42,642 nucleotides of DNA, taken from Pseudomonadota bacterium. Its GTDB lineage: Bacteria > Pseudomonadota > Gammaproteobacteria > Steroidobacterales > Steroidobacteraceae. Below, piece by piece: positions 34,441-41,693 of the stretch (position 1 is the first letter of the stretch; each line of letters starts with the position of its first letter). Under the pieces are notes generated by a model. The model searched no databases and was not told where the DNA came from. It saw only the letters and a list, made by a program, of their open reading frames with translations. The stretch lies in NCBI GenBank assembly GCA_023423065.1, contig JAFAGC010000040.1, positions 1 through 42,642 of the forward strand, in the 5' to 3' direction. The position numbers and the translations under genes are program-made.

Positions 34441-35973
34441 TCACGAGCCGGTACGCAATCCGGCGCGCAGCAGGTCCTTGCGGATCTTGCCCGACGCCGT
34501 GCGCGGCAGCTCGTCCACGCGCCGCAGCTGCTTCGGTAGCTTGTAACCGGCGAGGCGCGAGCGGCAGAACGCGAGCACTTCGTCGTCGGACACCGTCGCT
34601 CCGGGCGCCACGACGATGAACGCCGTACCGGACTCGCCCCAGCGAGGATCGGGAACGCCAACGACCGCCGCATCCTCGATGCCGGCATGCCAGCGCAACA
34701 CGGACTCGACCTCGGCCGGATAGACGTTCTCGCCGCCCGAGATGTACATGTCTTTGAAGCGGTCGACGAGCGTGAAGAATCCGTCTTCGTCGCGACGCGC
34801 GGCGTCGCCGGTGCGCAGCCAGCCATCCACGATGGTCGCCTTCGTCGCCTCCGGATTGCGCCAGTAGCCCGACGTGACGGAAGCGCCACGCAGCCACAAC
34901 TCGCCGACTTCGCCGTCGGCCACTTCCCGTCCTTCGGGATCGAGCAGCCGCACCTGCATTCCGGCCGCGGGAATCCCCGCGCTTCCAGCCTTGCGCGCGA
35001 GCAGATCGAGGTCGCGCGGCGGCATGCCGAGAACGGTGCCGGCTTCGGACATTCCGTAGCCGTCGGCGCAACGCACGCCATCGTCGGTCCATGCACGCAC
35101 CGACTCCCGTGGATGCGGCGCGCCGCCGGTCTGCAGCGCTTTCAGCCACCGGAACGGCGCGGGATCGAACGCGGCGTCGCCGCGGATCCGCTCGGTCATC
35201 TGCGGCACGCAGAAGCAATGGGTCACGCCGAGCGACGCGTCGCCGACCGCGGCGAGAGTTTCCTCGACCGAGAACTGCGGCGAGATCAGCAGCGTGCCGC
35301 CCGACTGCAGCACGGTCGTCGCGACGGTGAAGAGTCCCGCGACGTGGAACATCGGCATGTGCGACAGGAACACCGTTTCGCCGCTCACGTCGACCGACAA
35401 CGCGAAATTGCGCGCGCTCGCCGCGGCGTTGCGCTCGGAGACGATGACGGCCTTGGGATGGCCGGTGGTGCCCGAAGTGAACAACAGCGTCACGACGTCG
35501 TCGGGCGAGTTGCCCGACGTGCTGATCGACGTCACGTCGCGCGCGAGCTCACGCTCGAATTCGCCGCCCTCGCCGAGGCCCAGGAATGCCGCGTCCGGCG
35601 CGGCCCGCGTCACGCTGGCCAGGCCGGCCGCGAATTCTTCTTCGAACAGCACGACCTGCGGTTCCGACAATTCGGCGAGCACCGCCAGCTCCGCGGGACT
35701 CAATCGCCAGTTGAACGGCACCAGCGTCGCGCCGATGCCACGACAGGCGACGACCAGGCAAAGGAAATCGATCGAATTGCGCGCCAGCACCGCGACGCGC
35801 AGGCCGCGCGCGCCGCGCGGCGCGCCGATGCGAGCGATCGCGGCGCCCATGCGCGCGGCACGATCGGAGAGCGAACCATAAGTCATTCGCATACCCGATC
35901 GAAGATCCATGCATGCGACGGCTTCCCGCCGCGCTTTCGCGAAATACGCGACGCTTTCGTTCAACACGGACAT
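34441..35973 (-). CDS. Acyl-CoA ligase (AMP-forming), probable aryl-acrylate activating
   Basis: This is a 510-residue adenylate-forming enzyme that activates a carboxylic acid with ATP and CoA. The P-loop TLLFTSGTTGHPKAVIV is at about 168-184, YGMSEAG is the A5 motif, and WLRTGDAARRDEDGFFTLVDRFKDMYISGGENVYPAEVE is the hinge region. The catalytic lysine lies in RTASGKIRKDLL near the C-terminus. It is divergent from pobA over a MarR-like operator, and pobA hydroxylates 4-hydroxybenzoate. A p-coumarate or related hydroxycinnamate as substrate therefore fits; a fatty or other aromatic acid cannot be excluded. Confidence 0.9.
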   Translation of the reverse strand: MSVLNESVAYFAKARREAVACMDLRSGMRMTYGSLSDRAARMGAAIARIGAPRGARGLRVAVLARNSIDFLCLVVACRGIGATLVPFNWRLSPAELAVLAELSEPQVVLFEEEFAAGLASVTRAAPDAAFLGLGEGGEFERELARDVTSISTSGNSPDDVVTLLFTSGTTGHPKAVIVSERNAAASARNFALSVDVSGETVFLSHMPMFHVAGLFTVATTVLQSGGTLLISPQFSVEETLAAVGDASLGVTHCFCVPQMTERIRGDAAFDPAPFRWLKALQTGGAPHPRESVRAWTDDGVRCADGYGMSEAGTVLGMPPRDLDLLARKAGSAGIPAAGMQVRLLDPEGREVADGEVGELWLRGASVTSGYWRNPEATKATIVDGWLRTGDAARRDEDGFFTLVDRFKDMYISGGENVYPAEVESVLRWHAGIEDAAVVGVPDPRWGESGTAFIVVAPGATVSDDEVLAFCRSRLAGYKLPKQLRRVDELPRTASGKIRKDLLRAGLRTGS

Positions 35974-35978
35974 GACTC

Positions 35979-36009
35979 TTGAGTTGTTTGTATGTAGTAC
36001 TTACTATTT
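35979..36009 (+). promoter_or_regulatory. pobA promoter with probable MarR operator B
   Basis: TTGAGT (35979-35984) and TACTAT (36002-36007) are 17 bases apart and form a good sigma-70 promoter toward pobA. The spacer and -10 box lie inside a 25-bp site (35985-36009, core TTGTATGTAGTACTTACTAT) that matches the site upstream of TonB receptor 3 at 23 of 25 positions. TAGTA-CT-TACTA is a perfect dyad. A repressor here would control pobA and perhaps the divergent CoA ligase. Confidence 0.75.
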
Positions 36010-36091
36010 CATTGTGCAGGCTGTGACGGCGACCCGCAACGGTGCCTGGCACGGAAGATCCGCCGAAAATTCGGGACGAGAGGGAGAAGCG

Positions 36092-37270
36092 GTGCGAACC
36101 CAGGTTGGAATCATCGGTGCCGGTCCGGCCGGACTCTTTCTCGCGCACCTGCTGCACCGATCCGGCGTCGACTGCGTCGTGCTCGAGAATCGCAGCCGTG
36201 AATACGTCGAATCGCGCGTGCGCGCCGGCGTGCTCGAACGCACCACCGTGCAGCTCATGCACGAAATCGGCATCGGAGATCGCGTCGTGCGCGAAGGACT
36301 GGTCCACGCGGGCACCACGCTCGCGGTGAACGGCGAGCCGTTCCACGTGGATTTCGGCGAGTTGCTCGACGGCGCCGCCGTCACCGTGTACGGCCAGTCC
36401 GAGGTCATGAAGGACCTGCACGTCTCCGCCGACCGCCTCGGCATTCCGATCCACTACGAGGCGCAGAACGTCACGCCGCACGATCTCGACGGCGATCGGC
36501 CGAAGATCACCTGGCGATCGCAGAAAGGCGTTCACAGCCTGGAATGCGACTTCATCGCCGGCTGCGACGGCTTCCACGGCGTGAGCCGCGCGAGCATCCC
36601 GGCCGATGCCATCAAGGTGTTCGAGCGCACGTATCCGTTCGGGTGGTTAGGCATCCTCGCCGAGGTGCCGCCCTGCAATCACGAGTTGATCTACGCCAAC
36701 CACGAACACGGATTCGCGCTCGCCTCGATGCGCTCGCCGACGCGCAGCCGCTATTACCTGCAGTGTTCGCTCGACGACAAGCTCGAGGACTGGAGCGACG
36801 AGGCCATCTGGCAGGAACTCGCCGTTCGCATTGGAGACTCCTTCGCGCCGAAGATCACACGCGGCCCTTCCTTCGAGAAATCGATCGCTCCGCTGCGGAG
36901 CTTCGTCTGCTCGCCGCTGCGCTACGGCCGGCTGTTCCTCGCGGGCGACGCCGCGCACATCGTGCCGCCCACCGGCGCCAAGGGACTCAACCTCGCGGCC
37001 GCCGACGTGATCGTGCTGGCGAAGGCCCTCGCGGCGTTCTACGCATCGGGATCGACCCGCGAGATCGACGGATACTCCGCGCGCGCGCTCGACCGCATCT
37101 GGAAGGCCGAGCGATTCTCCTGGTGGCTGACACACCTGACGCACCGTTTCCCGCACATGGACGGTTTCGACCGGCAGATGCAGGTGGCGGAGCTGGAATA
37201 CCTGCGCCAGTCCCGCGCGGCGCAGTCCGTGTTCGCCGAGAATTACGTCGGATTGCCGCTGAATGCGTGA
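36092..37270 (+). CDS. pobA: 4-hydroxybenzoate 3-monooxygenase
   Basis: PobA hydroxylates 4-hydroxybenzoate to protocatechuate with NAD(P)H, O2 and FAD. The 392-residue product has the usual length. The GTG at 36092 is chosen because AGGGAG lies just upstream and the FAD-binding VGIIGAGPAGLFLAHLL follows immediately; an ATG at 35909 lies before the promoter. RVRAGVLER, VTVYGQSEV, DFIAGCDGFHGVSR, SIAPLRSFV and GDAAHIVPPTGAKGLNLAAAD match characterised PobA closely, and the protein ends AENYVGLPLNA. It leads into ligA after a 120-base gap that may hold a second promoter. Confidence 0.97.
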   Translation: MRTQVGIIGAGPAGLFLAHLLHRSGVDCVVLENRSREYVESRVRAGVLERTTVQLMHEIGIGDRVVREGLVHAGTTLAVNGEPFHVDFGELLDGAAVTVYGQSEVMKDLHVSADRLGIPIHYEAQNVTPHDLDGDRPKITWRSQKGVHSLECDFIAGCDGFHGVSRASIPADAIKVFERTYPFGWLGILAEVPPCNHELIYANHEHGFALASMRSPTRSRYYLQCSLDDKLEDWSDEAIWQELAVRIGDSFAPKITRGPSFEKSIAPLRSFVCSPLRYGRLFLAGDAAHIVPPTGAKGLNLAAADVIVLAKALAAFYASGSTREIDGYSARALDRIWKAERFSWWLTHLTHRFPHMDGFDRQMQVAELEYLRQSRAAQSVFAENYVGLPLNA

Positions 37271-37289
37271 CCCTGTGCGGGCCCGCCCC

Positions 37290-37315
37290 TTGCACTCGTT
37301 GCACTCGAAATCGAA
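37290..37315 (+). promoter_or_regulatory. Tandem TTGCACTCG motif upstream of ligA
   Basis: TTGCACTCG occurs twice in tandem (37290-37298 and 37299-37307). The second copy continues as TTGCACTCGAAATCGAA, which matches 15 of 17 bases of the motif upstream of ligU (29251-29267). It lies 75-100 bases before the ligA start. A shared activator of both lig transcription units is the likeliest reading. I could not place a convincing -10/-35 pair here. Confidence 0.5.
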
Positions 37316-37390
37316 TATTCTTCGGCCTTCATCGAGCACCGCCGCGCACCCGCGCTGCAAGCTTCGCTGAACCCCATTGCCGAGAGATCC

Positions 37391-37792
37391 ATGGCCGCAC
37401 CGCGCGATTACGAATCCATTCCTGGAACCTACGTGTACGACGCCGAACGCGGCCGCGTGGGTTACCACCTCAACATGTTCTGCATGTCGCTCAACGATCC
37501 GAAGAATCGCGAGGCGTTCAAGGCGAACGAGACGGCCTACCTCGAACGATTCCCGCTCACGCCCGAGCAGAAGGAAGCCGTCCTGAAGCGCGACTGGTTA
37601 GGCATGCTCAAGGTCGGCGGCAACATCTACTACACGATCAAGATCGCGTTCTGCGACGGTCTCACGTTCCAGGACGTGGCCGGCATGATGTGCAGCATGC
37701 CCAAGGAGGAGTACGCGAAGATGATGCTCGCGGGCGGCCGCTCGCCCGAGGGCAATCGCTTCAAGGACGAGCCGCCGAAGGAGCAACGCTGA
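37391..37792 (+). CDS. ligA: Protocatechuate 4,5-dioxygenase, alpha subunit
   Basis: This is the small helical subunit of the extradiol dioxygenase that opens protocatechuate between C4 and C5. The 133-residue protein reads IPGTYVYDAERGRVGYHLNMFCMSL and FKANETAYLERFPLTPEQK, then DWLGMLKVGGNIYYTIKIAFCDGLTFQDVAGMMCSM, all typical of LigA, which covers the active site of LigB. The start codon is ATG after CCGAGAGATCC. The stop overlaps the ligB start by one base, so subunits are translated in step. Confidence 0.97.
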   Translation: MAAPRDYESIPGTYVYDAERGRVGYHLNMFCMSLNDPKNREAFKANETAYLERFPLTPEQKEAVLKRDWLGMLKVGGNIYYTIKIAFCDGLTFQDVAGMMCSMPKEEYAKMMLAGGRSPEGNRFKDEPPKEQR

Positions 37793-38634
37793 TGGCGCGC
37801 ATCGTTGGAGGCATCGCCTGTTCGCACGTGCCGGCCATCGGCGCGGCGCTCGACAAGGGTAACGCCGGCAATCCTTACTGGAAGCCGTACTTCGACGGCA
37901 CGGTCGAGGCGCGCGAGTGGCTCGCGAAGATCAAGCCCGACGTCGCCATCCTCATCTACAACGATCATGCGAACGCGCTGTCGTTGCAGATGATCCCGAC
38001 TTTCCTGATGGGTACGGCGTCCGTCTTTCCGATCGCCGATGAAGGCTTCGGCCCGCGCCCCGTGCCGACGGTGTACGGGCACTCGAAGCTCGCGTGGCAC
38101 CTGGTCGAGAGCCTCATCCTCGACGAATTCGACATGACGATCGCGAACGAGATGCCGGTGGATCACGGGCTCACGGTGCCGCTGTCCGTTACCTGCGGAC
38201 AGGTGGCCGAATGGCCCTTCAAGGTGATCCCGCTGTGCGTGAACGTGATCCAGTATCCGCCGCCGACCGGCGTGCGCTGCTTCAAGCTGGGCCAGGCGAT
38301 CCGCCGCGCGGTCGAGGATTTTCCCGAGGATCTGCGCGTGGTCGTCTACGGCACGGGCGGCATGTCGCACCAGCTCCAGGGCGAACGCGCGGGCCTGGTC
38401 AACCAGGAATTCGACGCGATGTTCCTCGACGGCATGGTGAACGATCCGCAGAAACTCACCAAACTATCCCACACGGAATACATGCGCGAGTCCGGCTCGG
38501 AAGGCATCGAGATGGTGATGTGGCTCGCGATGCGCGGCGCGCTCGGCGGCAAGGTGCGCGAGGCGTATCGCTTCTATCACGTGCCCACCTCGAACACCGC
38601 CGCCGGCCTGCTCTGCCTGGAACCGACGGAGTGA
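37792..38634 (+). CDS. ligB: Protocatechuate 4,5-dioxygenase, beta (catalytic) subunit
   Basis: LigB holds the non-haem Fe(II) site and converts protocatechuate to 4-carboxy-2-hydroxymuconate 6-semialdehyde. The 280-residue protein has the type II extradiol marks: first iron histidine in IACSHVPAIG (residue 12), second in IYNDHANAL (near 61), and the catalytic histidine in GTGGMSHQLQGERAG (near 195). A glutamate near residue 240 would be the third ligand. NEMPVDHGLTVPLS is also typical. It starts inside the ligA stop codon and is followed by ligC after 4 bases. Confidence 0.97.
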   Translation: MARIVGGIACSHVPAIGAALDKGNAGNPYWKPYFDGTVEAREWLAKIKPDVAILIYNDHANALSLQMIPTFLMGTASVFPIADEGFGPRPVPTVYGHSKLAWHLVESLILDEFDMTIANEMPVDHGLTVPLSVTCGQVAEWPFKVIPLCVNVIQYPPPTGVRCFKLGQAIRRAVEDFPEDLRVVVYGTGGMSHQLQGERAGLVNQEFDAMFLDGMVNDPQKLTKLSHTEYMRESGSEGIEMVMWLAMRGALGGKVREAYRFYHVPTSNTAAGLLCLEPTE

Positions 38635-38638
38635 TCGA

Positions 38639-39580
38639 ATGAAAATCTGCATCGCGGGACAAGGCGCGTTCGGCGTCAAACACATCGAAGCGATCCGGAA
38701 CATTCCGGGCATCGAGATCGCGACGCTCGCGGGCGGCAGTCTCGATTCCACCGCCGAAGTCGCGAAGAAATATGGAATCCCGCACTGGTCCACCGAGCTC
38801 GCGGAGTGCCTCGAACAACCCGGAGTCGAGGCCGCGATTCTCGCGACACCGACGCAGATGCACGCGAAGCAGGGCATCCAGTGCATGCGCGCCGGCAAAC
38901 ACGTGCAGATCGAGATACCGATCGCGGACAACCTGCGCGATGCGGAAGAGCTTGCGCGCGTGCAGAAGGAGACCGGCCTCATCTGCATGGGCGGCCACAC
39001 GCGCCGCTTCAATCCGAGCCATCAGTGGATTCGCAAGAAGATCCTGGCCGGCGAGCTCAAGGTCCAGCAGATGGACGTGCAGACCTATTTCTTCCGCCGC
39101 ACGAACATGAACGCGCTCGGCAAGCCGCGCAGCTGGACCGATCACCTGCTCTGGCACCACGCCTGTCACACGGTGGATCTCTTCCAGTACCAGACCGGCG
39201 AAAACGCGAGCGTGGCGCGCGCCATCCAGGGGCCGATGCACCCGGATCTCAAGATCGCGATGGACATGAGCATCCAGATGAAGGTGCCCGGCGGCGCGAT
39301 CTGCACGCTGTCGCTGTCGTTCAACAATGACGGGCCGCTCGGCACGTTCTTCCGCTACATCTGCGACAACGGCACGTACATCGCGCGGTATGACGAGCTC
39401 GTCGACGGCAAGAACAATCCCATCGACGTGTCGAAGGTCGACGTCTCGATGAACGGCATCGAGCTGCAGGATCGCGAGTTCTTCGCCGCCATCCAGGAGA
39501 AGCGCGAGCCGAACGCGAGCGTCGCGCAGGTGCTGCCCGCGATGCGCACGCTGGACACGCTGGAGAAGTCGTTGCTCTAA
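38639..39580 (+). CDS. ligC: 4-carboxy-2-hydroxymuconate-6-semialdehyde dehydrogenase
   Basis: LigC oxidises the ring-cleavage semialdehyde (as its hemiacetal) to 2-pyrone-4,6-dicarboxylate with NAD(P)+. The 313-residue protein belongs to the GFO/IDH/MocA family. The Rossmann motif ICIAGQGAFGVKHIEAI is at residues 3-19, followed by GKHVQIEIPIADN and GGHTRRFNPSHQWI. LLWHHACHTVDLFQYQTGE carries the family's active-site histidine. It follows ligB by 4 bases, giving the pobA, ligA, ligB, ligC order. Sequence and context agree well. Confidence 0.95.
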   Translation: MKICIAGQGAFGVKHIEAIRNIPGIEIATLAGGSLDSTAEVAKKYGIPHWSTELAECLEQPGVEAAILATPTQMHAKQGIQCMRAGKHVQIEIPIADNLRDAEELARVQKETGLICMGGHTRRFNPSHQWIRKKILAGELKVQQMDVQTYFFRRTNMNALGKPRSWTDHLLWHHACHTVDLFQYQTGENASVARAIQGPMHPDLKIAMDMSIQMKVPGGAICTLSLSFNNDGPLGTFFRYICDNGTYIARYDELVDGKNNPIDVSKVDVSMNGIELQDREFFAAIQEKREPNASVAQVLPAMRTLDTLEKSLL

Positions 39581-39587
39581 TCGGGGG

Positions 39588-40493
39588 ATGAAGCACTCCC
39601 CACGACTCCTCCCCCTGCTGCTGGTCACGTTGTTTGGCGTCACCCGCGCCGCCGAACTCGTTCCCGACCGTCCGCACGTCTGCGACGCCTGCGACCACTG
39701 GGCCACGCCGCGCGAGCCGTTCAACGTCTTCGGCAATACCTGGTACGTGGGCGGCGGGCTGTCCTCGATCCTCATAACCTCGGACAAGGGTCATGTGCTC
39801 ATCGACGGCGGCCTTCCCCAGTCCGCGCCGACGATCGCCGCCAACATCCAGAAGTTGGGCTTCCGACTCGAGGACGTGAAGCTGATCCTGAACTCGCACA
39901 TGCACTACGACCACGCGGGCGGAATCGCTGCACTGCAGCGCGCGAGCGGTGCGCAGGTTGCCGCGAGCCCCGCGGGCAAGCGCGCGCTCGAGAACGGCGG
40001 CCCGCTGCAAGACGACCCGCAGTTTGCGTTCGGCCCGGAGCACAACAACTTTCCGGCAGTTGCGAACGTACGCGAGTTCGCGGACGGAGAAACGCTGAAG
40101 GTCGCGGACATCGGGATCACCGCGCATCTCACGCCCGGGCATACGCCCGGTGGCACCAGCTGGTCGTGGAAATCCTGCGCAGCCGGCGACTGCAAGACGA
40201 TCGTCTACGCGGACAGTCTGAACTCGGTGTCCGCACCCGGCTTCCGTTTCTCGGGCGACGAAAGTCACGCGAGCCGTGTCCCGCAATTCGAGCAGTCCAT
40301 CGAGAAAGTCGCCTCCCTGCCCTGCGACATCCTGCTGGCGCCGCATCCCGAGCTGATCGATCTCGATGGAAAGCTCTCGGTGCTCGCGAAGGATGCCAGT
40401 CGCAATGTCTTCATCGGCGACGGCCAGGACTGCAAGCGCTACGCCGCCGGAGCCCGCGAACGCCTCGCGAAACGAGTCTCCGAGGAGCGGTGA
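39588..40493 (+). CDS. Subclass B3-like metallo-beta-lactamase fold hydrolase, secreted
   Basis: This is a 301-residue exported zinc hydrolase. A signal peptide (LLPLLLVTLFGVTRA) is followed by a mature domain with two zinc sites: SHMHYDHAGG gives H-x-H-x-D-H, TPGHTPGGTSWSW gives the next histidine, and APHPEL the last. HTPGGTSW and the absence of the B1 cysteine ligand place it with subclass B3. GGLSSILITSDKGHVLIDGGLPQSA is also typical. B3 members include true carbapenemases and proteins with lactonase or other roles. It lies 7 bases after ligC, so may be co-transcribed with the pathway, where hydrolysis of a lactone is an alternative to antibiotic defence. Confidence 0.9.
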   Translation: MKHSPRLLPLLLVTLFGVTRAAELVPDRPHVCDACDHWATPREPFNVFGNTWYVGGGLSSILITSDKGHVLIDGGLPQSAPTIAANIQKLGFRLEDVKLILNSHMHYDHAGGIAALQRASGAQVAASPAGKRALENGGPLQDDPQFAFGPEHNNFPAVANVREFADGETLKVADIGITAHLTPGHTPGGTSWSWKSCAAGDCKTIVYADSLNSVSAPGFRFSGDESHASRVPQFEQSIEKVASLPCDILLAPHPELIDLDGKLSVLAKDASRNVFIGDGQDCKRYAAGARERLAKRVSEER

Positions 40494-40519
40494 CATCGGC
40501 CGCGGCCGCGGGTAAGCTT

Positions 40520-40531
40520 CCACTATAGTGG
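40520..40531. promoter_or_regulatory. Palindrome CCACTATAGTGG, possible XRE operator
   Basis: A perfect 12-bp palindrome lies 14 bases before the chosen start of the XRE-cupin gene. Symmetric sites at their own promoters are common for XRE-cupin regulators, so self-control is plausible. The first in-frame GTG (40528) lies inside it. Confidence 0.4.
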
Positions 40532-40545
40532 ACGCTACATCCCGT

Positions 40546-41103
40546 ATGCCGGATATCAATTCACGCATCGCCGCGCGGGTCCGCGACCTGCGGGCCACCG
40601 CGGGCTTGTCGCTCGAAGCGCTCGCCACGCGCTGCGACGTGAGCCGCTCGATGATCTCGCTCGTCGAACGCGGCGAAACCAGCCCGACGGCCGTGGTGCT
40701 CGAGAAGATAGCCACCGGGCTTGGTGTCACCCTCGCCTCGCTGTTCGACGACACCACGGCGCCGGCCGCTCCCGTATCGAGGCGCACGGACCGCGCGCCC
40801 TGGAAGGATCCGCAGTCCGGATACGTGCGCACGAACATCTCCCCGGCCAACTACCCCTCTCCCATCCGCATCGTCGAGGTCGAGTTTCCGGGCGGCGCGA
40901 AGGTCGCTTACGAAACCGGTGCGCGCAGCCGTGCCGTGGCCCAACAGATCTGGGTGCGCGAAGGTGAACTCGAGGTGACCGTGGGAAAGGTCACCCACAA
41001 ACTCGCGAAAGACGACTGCCTCGCGATGGAGCTCGACGCGCCGGTCACGTTCCGCAACCGCACGAAGAAGCCTGCCCGCTACGTCGTGGTGCTCGCGTCA
41101 TGA
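40546..41103 (+). CDS. XRE-family regulator with C-terminal cupin
   Basis: This is a 185-residue transcription factor. The N-terminal helix-turn-helix is RVRDLRATAGLSLEALATRCDVSR-like with SMISLVERGETSPTAVVLEKIATGLGVTLASLF (about residues 9-65). The C-terminal half (about 100-185) is a small cupin barrel with VEVEFPGGAKVAYE, QIWVREGELEVTVGK and DCLAMELDAPVTFRN. XRE-cupin proteins bind a small molecule in the barrel. The ATG at 40546 gives the usual family opening (MPDINSRIAARVRDL); a GTG at 40528 would add six residues. Its stop overlaps the acetyltransferase start, so it probably controls that gene. Confidence 0.92.
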   Translation: MPDINSRIAARVRDLRATAGLSLEALATRCDVSRSMISLVERGETSPTAVVLEKIATGLGVTLASLFDDTTAPAAPVSRRTDRAPWKDPQSGYVRTNISPANYPSPIRIVEVEFPGGAKVAYETGARSRAVAQQIWVREGELEVTVGKVTHKLAKDDCLAMELDAPVTFRNRTKKPARYVVVLAS

Positions 41104-41621
41104 GCTTCACCGTGCGGCAGATTCGCGGGCTGACGCCGCGCGATCTCGACGGGCTCTGCGACGTGCTCGTCGACTGCGTCGACGGTGGCGCCTCGGTGAG
41201 TTTCATGCACCCGATGACGCGGGAGAAAGCGGAGACCTTCTGGCGCGACGTGGGCGCGAGCGTCGCGAAGGGCAAGCGCATACTCGTCGTCGCCGAAGAC
41301 GAAGACGGCATCATCGGCACGGCCCAGGCCATCTGGGCAACGCCTGAGAACCAGCCGCATCGCGCCGATGTCTCCAAGATGCTCGTCCACCGCCGCGCGC
41401 GGCGTCGCGGCGTCGGCGCGGCCGTGCTCGCCGCGGCCGAACGCGCCGCACGGGAAGCCGGCCGCACGCTGCTCGTGCTCGACACCGCGAGCGCGGACGC
41501 CGAGCGGCTCTACGAGCGCAGCGGATGGCGGCGCGTCGGCATCATTCCCAGGTACGCACTGCTCCCGGACGGTCCGTTCTGCCAGACCGTGGTGTTCTAC
41601 AAAAACCTCGAACCCGCATAA
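41100..41621 (+). CDS. GNAT-family N-acetyltransferase
   Basis: This is a 173-residue GCN5-related acetyltransferase. The acetyl-CoA-binding motif A reads VHRRARRRGVGAAVLAAAERAAREAG (about 97-122) with the expected R-x-x-G-x-G turn. LVLDTASADAERLYERSGWRRVGIIPRYALLPDG follows and completes the fold. The start overlaps the XRE-cupin stop as ATGA. The acceptor is not evident; amines, amino acids or toxic small molecules are typical. XRE-cupin plus GNAT pairs occur in other proteobacteria, which supports a functional unit. Confidence 0.92.
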   Translation: MSFTVRQIRGLTPRDLDGLCDVLVDCVDGGASVSFMHPMTREKAETFWRDVGASVAKGKRILVVAEDEDGIIGTAQAIWATPENQPHRADVSKMLVHRRARRRGVGAAVLAAAERAAREAGRTLLVLDTASADAERLYERSGWRRVGIIPRYALLPDGPFCQTVVFYKNLEPA

Positions 41622-41693
41622 CGGATTTGCGCCGTTGACGGCGACTCATCACGTGAACCAAGCTCGACCGGACCTGACTCGCGAGGGACCCCC

